From the NCBI GenBank assembly GCA_023438115.1, contig JAEZEB010000373.1, positions 1 through 5,921 on the forward strand: a stretch of DNA of 5,921 bases. Reading direction: 5' to 3'. The notes beneath the pieces were generated by a model. It was not told the origin of the DNA, ran no database searches, and saw nothing but the letters and a program-made list of their open reading frames with translations. Source of the stretch: Pseudomonadota bacterium (lineage in GTDB: Bacteria; Pseudomonadota; Gammaproteobacteria; Burkholderiales; Burkholderiaceae_C). The translations under genes and the position numbers were made by a program. This document shows positions 1-5,921 of the stretch, in pieces; the first letter of the stretch is position 1, and every line of letters starts with the position of its first letter.

Positions 1-407
1 AAGCCACCGCGCTGCTGCGCGCGCAGTTCACGCAGGCCGACGGCGAGGCCGCGCGCAACGAGGCGCTGTACGTCAGCGCGCTGCGCCGCGCGCCCAACGA
101 CGGCGAAACCTGGTTCCGCCTGGGCAACCTCTACGCGGCGCACCACCGCGCCGAAGCGGCGGCCGCCGCCTACGGGCGCGCGCTGCGCGCCAACAACGCG
201 GACGCGCGCGCGCTGCACAACCTCGGCGTGGTGCGGCTGCGCCAGGGCTATGCGGCGCTGCTGCAAGGCCAGCTGATGGTGAGCGACGACGAGGATGCGC
301 TCGGCGTGCGCATCGAGCGCCTGCTCAAGGAACTCGCCGAAGTCTCCGTGCTGGGGCAGGGCGAGTCCAAGGCCGCCGCCGCCGGGACGCCGGAGGCCAG
401 GCCGTGA
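1..407 (+). CDS. TPR-repeat protein, C-terminal part (TadD-like, Tad pilus locus)
   Basis: Only the last 134 residues are present; the reading frame enters from the left edge (first full codon at base 3) and stops at TGA 405-407. Fragment residues 36-65 fit a tetratricopeptide repeat (W37, L40-G41, Y44, A50, Y57, A60), and residues 67-82 begin a second one (LHNLG core). Residues 16-31 look like the end of an earlier repeat. The tail (about 100-134) is a charged helix followed by an Ala/Pro-rich end. TPR proteins act as protein-binding scaffolds. In Tad loci a TPR lipoprotein, TadD, lies near the TadE/F/G pseudopilin genes and supports pilus assembly. The GTGA overlap with a TadE-like gene suggests that role here, but the signal peptide and lipobox that would confirm TadD lie outside the window. 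Certain as a coding end with TPR; TadD identity is inference. Confidence 0.75.
   Translation, partial: ATALLRAQFTQADGEAARNEALYVSALRRAPNDGETWFRLGNLYAAHHRAEAAAAAYGRALRANNADARALHNLGVVRLRQGYAALLQGQLMVSDDEDALGVRIERLLKELAEVSVLGQGESKAAAAGTPEARP
392..396 (+). promoter_or_regulatory. Ribosome binding site deciding the TadE-like start
   Basis: GGAGG lies inside the end of the TPR gene, 7 bases before GTG 404 and 13 bases before the alternative ATG 410. The spacing favours GTG 404, which also overlaps the upstream TGA in the coupling arrangement GTGA. Confidence 0.6.
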
Positions 408-1240
408 GCATGCGCCGCCAGCGCGGGCAATCGCTGGTCGAATACCTGATCGTCCTGCCCAGCCTGCTGCTGCTGGTGCTGGGGGCGGTGCAGTTCGCGC
501 TGCTGTACCAGATCAAGAGCCAGGTGAACTACGCGGCCTTCGCGGCCGCGCGCCAGGGCGCGCTGACGGGCGCCAGCACCAACGCGATGAAGGACGCCTT
601 CGCCGCGGGCCTCACGCCGCTGTTCACGCCCAAGCCGGACATCGGCGGGCTGCTGCGCGGCCGCGCGGTCGCGGCGATCGAGGCCTACAACCCGCTGGTC
701 ACCACGATCAAGCGGATCAGCCCGCCGACCAGCATCAAGAACGACACCAACCTGCACGAGTTCGATCCGCACCAGACCACGGTGAAGATCATCCCCAACG
801 ACAACCTGCAGTACCGGCCGACGACGGCGGGCAGTTCCTCGGGGCTCAGCATCCAGGACGTCAACGTGCTGAAGATCCAGGTCACGTACTGCGCCAAGAT
901 GATCGTGCCGCTGGCCAACGTGGTCTTCTATTCGGTGGTCAACGGCATCGAGGGCCTCAAGACCGTGGGCGGCAAGTTCTTCTCCACGCCGCAGAGCGTC
1001 GCGACCACCCCCAACACCTGCTCGGACCTCAAGGACAAGTACGCGGACAAGCTGGAGACCGTCAACGACGCGGCCGGCATGGTCGGCGCGGACATCAGCT
1101 TCATCCAGGATGCGCTCAACCAGGCTTCCAGCCTCCTGAGCGGCTCCATTCCCGTGCTGAACTGGTCGCCCGGCGGGCTGCGCATCCCGGTGGTGGCCGA
1201 AGCCGTCGTGCGCATGCAGACGCCGCTGAAGGTCAATTGA
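404..1240 (+). CDS. TadE-like pseudopilin family protein
   Basis: The product is 278 residues. The N-terminus has the TadE/Flp-type class III leader: a short basic stretch (RRQRG), then a predicted prepilin-peptidase cut after G8, with the conserved Glu at +5 (E13) followed by Tyr, then a hydrophobic helix at about 14-36. Residues 38-52 (KSQVNYAAFAAARQG) are the usual amphipathic continuation of TadE-type proteins, and the C-terminus (about 258-275, IPVVAEAVVRMQTP) matches how these proteins end. In Tad systems TadE and TadF are minor pseudopilins processed by TadV and needed for Flp pilus assembly at the inner membrane or periplasm. At 278 residues it is longer than classical TadE (roughly 190); the extra middle part (about 75-240) contains two cysteines (C163, C206) that could form a disulfide. 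GTG 404 is preferred to ATG 410 (2 residues shorter) because of the GGAGG spacing. It overlaps the TPR gene upstream and the exported-protein gene downstream. Family assignment is strong; its exact role is inferred. Confidence 0.85.
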   Translation: MSMRRQRGQSLVEYLIVLPSLLLLVLGAVQFALLYQIKSQVNYAAFAAARQGALTGASTNAMKDAFAAGLTPLFTPKPDIGGLLRGRAVAAIEAYNPLVTTIKRISPPTSIKNDTNLHEFDPHQTTVKIIPNDNLQYRPTTAGSSSGLSIQDVNVLKIQVTYCAKMIVPLANVVFYSVVNGIEGLKTVGGKFFSTPQSVATTPNTCSDLKDKYADKLETVNDAAGMVGADISFIQDALNQASSLLSGSIPVLNWSPGGLRIPVVAEAVVRMQTPLKVN

Positions 1241-1839
1241 TGCCGTTGCGAGGCAGTACCGGGCGCGGCCCGCTGGCAGTGGGCTTGTTGCTCGCGGGCT
1301 CGCTGGCGATGGGCTCCGCGGCGGCGCAGGGCGCGGGCAAGTTGCGGGCGGCACCGCCCAAGGCGGAACAGGTGCAGCCGCGCCTGCGCAGCGGCAACTG
1401 GCACCTGGGCGTGGCGGTCGAGGTCGAGCCGCGCGCCGTGGGGCCGGCCACGCCGCCCATGGAGATCACGCGCTGCCTGGGGCCGCGCCAAGTCGACGAG
1501 CTGATGGCCGGCACGCCCGGCGCGGTGTGCACGCCGCAGGTTTCGCGCTTCACGCCCGACATGATCGAGTGGCGGCATTCCTGCCGGCACGGCGCGACCA
1601 TCGCGGTGGCGCAAGGCCGCATGGAATTCAACGACACCCGCCTGGAAGGCACCATCGTCACCACCAGCCCCGACAGCGGGCTGCGCATCACCACCCGCAT
1701 CGCGGGCCGCTACCTGGGCGCCTGCGTCGAGACGCAGCAGCGCCCGCTGGGCCCACGGCCGGGATCCGCCGCCGAGCCCGAGGCGACGATCCAGCCGCCC
1801 CGGCCGGGCGAGCGGCTGCCGCGCTACATCGGGCCCTGA
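1240..1839 (+). CDS. Exported DUF3617-like protein of unknown function
   Basis: The product is 199 residues. A signal peptide is clear: basic start (R4, R9), hydrophobic core at about 11-25, and a probable signal peptidase I cut near AAAQ-G (about residue 30), so the mature protein should be periplasmic or secreted. The core at about 48-163 has the layout of DUF3617 proteins: an opening 'RSGNWHLGV' strand, C79 in 'ITRCLG', later C97, C115 and C162, and alternating beta-strand segments such as 'MEFNDTRLEGTIVTT'. The four cysteines could form two disulfides. The C-terminal 35 residues are Pro/Arg-rich and probably disordered. The ATG overlaps the TadE-like stop by one base (TGATG), with AAGG at 1229-1232, 7 bases upstream, indicating translational coupling. 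The molecular function of DUF3617 is unknown; a link to the Tad pilus is inferred only from position. The family assignment is by eye and could be wrong; the signal peptide and coding status are secure. Confidence 0.72.
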   Translation: MPLRGSTGRGPLAVGLLLAGSLAMGSAAAQGAGKLRAAPPKAEQVQPRLRSGNWHLGVAVEVEPRAVGPATPPMEITRCLGPRQVDELMAGTPGAVCTPQVSRFTPDMIEWRHSCRHGATIAVAQGRMEFNDTRLEGTIVTTSPDSGLRITTRIAGRYLGACVETQQRPLGPRPGSAAEPEATIQPPRPGERLPRYIGP

Positions 1840-1846
1840 GGTCCCG
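1830..1846 (+). terminator. Possible hairpin over the stop codon of the DUF3617-like gene
   Basis: CGGGCCC TGA GGTCCCG is an inverted repeat of 7-base arms (one C/T mismatch) whose centre is exactly the TGA stop 1837-1839. It ends the probable Tad-like operon just before the radA promoter. There is no following T-run, so it is not a classical intrinsic terminator; it may stabilise the 3' end or be chance in GC-rich DNA. Confidence 0.25.
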
Positions 1847-1852
1847 CCCGCC

Positions 1853-1858
1853 TACACT
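1853..1858 (+). promoter_or_regulatory. Probable -10 box of radA (TACACT)
   Basis: TACACT (4 of 6 to TATAAT, with the key T-A...T positions kept) lies in the 26-base gap between the DUF3617-like gene and radA. Transcription should begin about 7 bases after it, near 1865, which is next to the A of the radA ATG at 1866. No convincing TTGACA-like -35 box is visible at 16-18 bases upstream. Confidence 0.4.
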
Positions 1859-1865
1859 CGGCGGC

Positions 1866-3251
<1,386 letters not shown>

Positions 3252-3259
3252 AACACCCG

Positions 3260-3283
3260 TCCGTCGCCATACTGGCGGGCGGA
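3260..3283 (+). repeat. Inverted repeat in the radA-BCCT gap
   Basis: The left arm TCCGtCGCC (3260-3268) pairs with the right arm GGCGggCGGA (3274-3283) around the loop ATACT, giving an 8-bp, nearly all-GC stem with a small internal bulge. It overlaps the candidate -10 box of the transporter and reaches the first bases of its ribosome binding site. It could be an operator, a 3' hairpin for radA read-through mRNA, or chance. Confidence 0.35.
3268..3273 (+). promoter_or_regulatory. Possible -10 box of the BCCT transporter operon (CATACT)
   Basis: CATACT is followed by a G/C-rich stretch and would put the transcription start near 3280, about 14 bases before the ATG. No clear -35 box is visible, so an activator or read-through from radA remains possible. 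Confidence 0.3.
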
Positions 3284-3288
3284 AGGAG
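3284..3288 (+). promoter_or_regulatory. Strong ribosome binding site of the BCCT transporter
   Basis: AGGAG, within the longer purine run GGAAGGAG (3281-3288), sits 5 bases before ATG 3294. It is the best Shine-Dalgarno sequence in the window and fixes the transporter start. Confidence 0.75.
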
Positions 3289-3293
3289 ATCGC

Positions 3294-4832
3294 ATGCAAC
3301 TTTACGTGTCCGTCGCGGTCATCGCGGCCGTGGTGCTGTGGGGCCTGATCGCGCCCGCGGGGCTGGGCGCCGCCGCCAACGAAGCCCTGGGCGTGATGAC
3401 GCGCAACTTCGGCTGGTTGTATTTGTGGGTGGTGCTGGGCCTGGTGCTGCTGGCGGTGGTGCTCGCGTTCAGCCGCTACGGCGACCTGAAGCTGGGCGAC
3501 GAGGACGAGGAGCCCCAGTTTTCCATGGGCGCCTGGTTCTCGATGCTCTTCGCCGCCGGCATGGGCATCGGCCTGGTGTTCTGGGGCGTCGCGGAGCCGC
3601 TGTCGCACTACGTCACCCCGCCGCCCGGCATCGCGCCGGCCACGCCCGAGGCCGCCAACGCGGCCATGCGCTATGCCTTCTTCCACTGGGGGCTGCATCC
3701 CTGGGCCATCTACGGCATCGTGGGGCTGGCCATGGCCTTCTTCCAGTTCCGGCGCGGGGGCTCCGCGCTGGTGAGCACGGCGACCTCGGAACTGCCCTGG
3801 AAGCCGGTGCAGCGCGCCGCGCCGCTGTTCAACATCCTGGCCGTGGTCGCGACCGCCTTCGGCGTCGCCGCGTCGCTCGGCATGGGGGCCACGCAGATCA
3901 ACAGCGGCCTGAACGCGGTGTTCGGCCTCCCGATCGGCCCCGTTTCGCAGATCGGGATCATCCTGGTCACCACGGTGCTGTTCGTGGGCTCCGCCCTCAG
4001 CGGCGTGGAGCGCGGCATCAAGTGGCTGTCGAGCACCAACCTCGCCATCGCCGGCCTGCTGGCGCTGGCCGTCCTGCTGCTCGGGCCGACGGTGGCCATC
4101 ATCGACACCTTCACGTCCACGCTCGGCGGCTACCTCAGCGACCTGATCCGCATGAGCCTGCGCATGACGCCCTTCCGCGAGAACTCCTGGGTCGCCGACT
4201 GGACGATCTTCTACTGGGCCTGGTGGATCTCCTGGTCGCCGTTCGTGGGCCTCTTCATCGCCCGCGTGTCGCGCGGCCGCACGATCCGCGAGTTCCTGCT
4301 CGGCACGGTGCTCGCGCCCACGCTGGTGGGTTTCGCCTGGTTCGCCGTCTTCGGCGGGGCGGCCCTGAACCTGGAGATTTTCGCGGGCGCGCCGCTCGCC
4401 GAGGCGGCCAAGGCGGACGTCTCCACCACCATCTTCGCGATGTTCGACGCGCTGCCTTTCGGCCTGCTCCTCTCGATCGTGACCACTGTCGTGGTGGTGA
4501 TCTTCTTCGTCACCTCCGGCGATTCGGCCACGCTGGTGCTGGGCATGATGAGCACCGGCGGCAACCCGAACCCTGCCTGGAAGGTCAAGCTGGTGTGGGG
4601 CGTGCTGATCGCGGCCATCGCCCTGAGCCTGATGCTGGCGGGCGGCCTGCAGGCGATCCAGACGGCGACCATCATCTTCGCCCTGCCGTTCGCGGTCGTG
4701 GTGGTCCTGATGGCGATCGCGGTCACCCGCGCGATCGCCCACGACTGGCGCGAGGAGCAGCGGCGCGACCGCGAGCTGCGCCGCCGGATGCGCGAGCTGG
4801 CCGCGCGCGGCGTGGACAATCCCGCTCCATGA
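3294..4832 (+). CDS. BCCT-family transporter (betaine/carnitine/choline type)
   Basis: The product is 512 residues with about 12 hydrophobic helices, an inner-membrane secondary transporter for quaternary ammonium compounds, typically glycine betaine or choline, for osmoprotection or catabolism. Visible family marks: the flexible glycine segment GMGIG (89-93) followed by 'VFWGVAEPLSHY'; the aromatic-box segment HWGLHPWAIY with W132, W137 and Y140; the signature region 306-331 ('FYWAWWISWSPFVGLF', then 'ARVSRGRTIREF'); and 'VTSGDSATLV' at about 406-415, where T407/S408 match the Na2-site residues of BetP. The glycine segment and T/S pair point to Na+-coupled uptake rather than CaiT-like exchange (inference). 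It nearly lacks the long N-terminal tail of BetP. The C-terminal tail from about 480 is a charged helix with nine Arg between 486 and 505, reminiscent of BetP's osmosensing tail. Substrate cannot be fixed, so no symbol is given. It overlaps the next gene by 4 bases (ATGA). Confidence 0.93.
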   Translation: MQLYVSVAVIAAVVLWGLIAPAGLGAAANEALGVMTRNFGWLYLWVVLGLVLLAVVLAFSRYGDLKLGDEDEEPQFSMGAWFSMLFAAGMGIGLVFWGVAEPLSHYVTPPPGIAPATPEAANAAMRYAFFHWGLHPWAIYGIVGLAMAFFQFRRGGSALVSTATSELPWKPVQRAAPLFNILAVVATAFGVAASLGMGATQINSGLNAVFGLPIGPVSQIGIILVTTVLFVGSALSGVERGIKWLSSTNLAIAGLLALAVLLLGPTVAIIDTFTSTLGGYLSDLIRMSLRMTPFRENSWVADWTIFYWAWWISWSPFVGLFIARVSRGRTIREFLLGTVLAPTLVGFAWFAVFGGAALNLEIFAGAPLAEAAKADVSTTIFAMFDALPFGLLLSIVTTVVVVIFFVTSGDSATLVLGMMSTGGNPNPAWKVKLVWGVLIAAIALSLMLAGGLQAIQTATIIFALPFAVVVVLMAIAVTRAIAHDWREEQRRDRELRRRMRELAARGVDNPAP

Positions 4833-5251
4833 ACCTGCAGAAGATCCTGCTGCCCGTCCTGGGCGTCGTGATAGTGGCCGTGGGCTGGCGCTCCGCCGGC
4901 TGGCCCGGCGTGGCGCTCGCCGCCGGCGCCATCGTCATGTGGGCGCTGCTGCACTTCACCCGCATGATGCGGGTGCTGCAGCGCGCCGCGAACCGGCCCG
5001 TGGGCTACTGCGACAGCGCGGTCATGCTCAACGCCAAGCTCAAGCCGAACGTCAACCTGCTGCACGTCATGGCGATGACCCGCTCCATGGGCGAGCAGCT
5101 CACCGAGAAGGATGCCGACCCGGAAGCCTGGCGCTGGACCGATCCGGGCGGCTCGCACGTCACCTGCGAGTTCGCCGGCGGCAAGCTGGTGAAGTGGACG
5201 CTGTTCCGGCCGCCCGCCCCCGCGGAAGAGTCGGCTTCGCCCGCGCCGTAA
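4829..5251 (+). CDS. Small two-helix membrane protein of unknown function
   Basis: The product is 140 residues. I do not recognise a characterised family. Two hydrophobic helices (about 5-19 and 24-43) are joined by a short turn, followed by a basic stretch (HFTRMMRVLQRAANR, 42-56). By the positive-inside rule this places the remaining soluble part (about 57-140) in the cytoplasm. That part carries C61 and C113, several Trp (W101, W103, W123), a 'LKPNVNLLHVMAMTRSMGEQL' type region at 71-91, and a Pro/Ala/Ser-rich end. ATG 4829 overlaps the transporter TGA as ATGA, so it is probably translated by coupling; only a weak GTGGA lies upstream. The same frame is stop-free far upstream, so the start rests on this overlap and on the hydrophobic N-terminus. 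I recall that similar proteins beside ilvE may be labelled 'glycerate kinase' in databases; size and membrane helices here do not support an enzyme of that kind. It may assist the transporter or be unrelated. Confidence 0.75.
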   Translation: MNLQKILLPVLGVVIVAVGWRSAGWPGVALAAGAIVMWALLHFTRMMRVLQRAANRPVGYCDSAVMLNAKLKPNVNLLHVMAMTRSMGEQLTEKDADPEAWRWTDPGGSHVTCEFAGGKLVKWTLFRPPAPAEESASPAP

Positions 5252-5254
5252 AAT
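5249..5254 (+). promoter_or_regulatory. Probable -10 box of ilvE (TAAAAT)
   Basis: TAAAAT is a 5-of-6 match to TATAAT and one of the very few A/T runs in the window. Its first three bases are the TAA stop codon of the small membrane protein. The expected transcription start is near 5261, giving a leader of about 32 bases. No good -35 hexamer is seen 16-18 bases upstream. Confidence 0.6.
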
Positions 5255-5277
5255 GGGCGGTTTCGCGATCTCCACCT

Positions 5278-5284
5278 GGAAGGA
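5278..5284 (+). promoter_or_regulatory. Ribosome binding site of ilvE
   Basis: GGAAGGA lies 8 bases before ATG 5293, a normal spacing, and supports that start. Confidence 0.7.
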
Positions 5285-5292
5285 CAACCCCC

Positions 5293-5921
5293 ATGAGCCC
5301 CGTAGTACCCTCTTTGGCCGACCGTGACGGCAAGATCTGGATGGACGGCGAGCTGGTGGACTGGCGCGACGCGAAGATCCACGTGCTCACGCACACGCTG
5401 CACTACGGCACCGGTGTCTTCGAGGGCATCCGCGCGTACGAGACCGATCGCGGTCCGGCCGTGTTCCGGCTCACCGAGCACATGCAGCGCCTCGAGAACT
5501 CCGGGAAGATCCTGATGATGGAGCTGCCGTACTCCGTCGACGAACTCGTGCAGGCCGTCAAGGACACCGTGCGTTCCACCGGCCTGCCGTCGTGCTACAT
5601 CCGGCCGATCGCGTACTACGGCTACGGCGAGATGGGCCTCAACACCTTGCCGTGCAGCGTCGACGTCGCCATCGCCTGCTGGCCGTGGGGTGCCTACCTC
5701 GGCGACGACGCCGTCGAGAAGGGCGTGCGCATGAAGATCTCGTCGTGGACGCGCCACGACCACAACACGATGCCGCCCGCGTCGAAGACCACCGGCAACT
5801 ACGTCAACAGCTCGCTCGCCAAGGTCGAGGCCCTCAAGGCCGGCTACGACGAAGCTGTGATGCTCAACCCCGCCGGGCTCGTCAGCGAGTGCACGGGCGA
5901 GAACATCTTCGTCGTGCGCGG
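5293..5921 (+). CDS. ilvE: Branched-chain amino acid aminotransferase IlvE, N-terminal two thirds
   Basis: The first 209 codons are present; the gene runs off the right edge (whole enzyme roughly 307-310 residues). It is a class IV (fold type IV) PLP aminotransferase that interconverts valine, leucine and isoleucine with their 2-oxo acids using glutamate/2-oxoglutarate, the last step of branched-chain synthesis, in the cytoplasm. Marks seen: 'HYGTGVFEGIRAY' (37-49), 'RLTEHMQRLENSGKIL' (59-74) with R66 as likely phosphate-binding Arg, 'YIRPIAYYGYGEMGL' (102-116), the probable PLP lysine K165 in 'ASKTTGNYVNS', and E199 in 'GLVSECTGENIFVV', which should contact the PLP ring nitrogen. D-amino acid transaminase and aminodeoxychorismate lyase share the fold, but these motifs are those of group I BCATs. 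The first codons (GTA GTA, TCT, TTG) are richer in A/T than the rest, which may keep the start region open. It appears to have its own promoter. Confidence 0.96.
   Translation, partial: MSPVVPSLADRDGKIWMDGELVDWRDAKIHVLTHTLHYGTGVFEGIRAYETDRGPAVFRLTEHMQRLENSGKILMMELPYSVDELVQAVKDTVRSTGLPSCYIRPIAYYGYGEMGLNTLPCSVDVAIACWPWGAYLGDDAVEKGVRMKISSWTRHDHNTMPPASKTTGNYVNSSLAKVEALKAGYDEAVMLNPAGLVSECTGENIFVVR

Noticed and set aside
295..1239. A plus-strand extension that would add about 315 residues to the front of the DUF3617-like protein
   Set aside because: This part is the shadow frame of the TadE-like gene. The ATG at 1240 is directly followed by a proper signal peptide and preceded by AAGG at good spacing.
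1527..1865. An upstream extension of RadA to a 574-residue protein
   Set aside because: The extra part is low-complexity shadow of the DUF3617-like gene; RadA N-termini begin at the MAKDKT segment encoded from 1866.
5271..5280. Palindrome TCCACCTGGA just before the ilvE ribosome binding site
   Set aside because: The 4-base arms around a 2-base centre are too short to form a stable RNA hairpin and are expected by chance.
5261..5292. A leader-peptide attenuator or riboswitch before ilvE
   Set aside because: The expected leader is only about 32 bases, with no small coding sequence, no Val/Leu/Ile codon run and no terminator-antiterminator pair.

Overview
The window is about 70% GC, with almost no A/T in wobble positions. 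The protein sequences resemble Burkholderiales, most likely Comamonadaceae (a Variovorax/Ramlibacter-type genome). That placement rests on the IlvE and RadA sequences, the GC content and the gene set; I could not run a search. All genes lie on the plus strand and are tightly packed, and both ends of the window cut through a gene.

Left block (1-1839) looks like the downstream end of a tight adherence (Tad/Flp pilus-type) locus. It holds the C-terminal end of a TPR protein, a TadE-like pseudopilin whose GTG start overlaps the TPR stop codon, and a small exported protein with a DUF3617-like core whose ATG overlaps the TadE-like stop codon by one base. The three are probably one translationally coupled operon.

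Middle block (1840-5251) starts with radA, the RadA/Sms recombination and branch-migration ATPase. It appears to have its own promoter placed so close to the ATG that its mRNA may be leaderless. Next is a BCCT-family transporter (betaine/carnitine/choline type, probably Na+-coupled) with a strong ribosome binding site, coupled by an ATGA overlap to a 140-residue two-helix membrane protein of unknown function.

Right end (5249-5921) is the first two thirds of ilvE, branched-chain amino acid aminotransferase. Its likely -10 box (TAAAAT) shares its first three bases with the stop codon of the gene before it.

Apart from the Tad-like trio and the transporter/small-protein pair, the genes are functionally unrelated housekeeping or membrane genes. 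There is no mobile element, CRISPR array, tRNA or rRNA gene, and no gene-free stretch longer than about 45 bases. I see no strong evidence for a new multi-gene system. The least-described candidates are the exported DUF3617-like protein tied to the pseudopilin, the long TadE-like protein itself, and the conserved small membrane protein behind the BCCT transporter.
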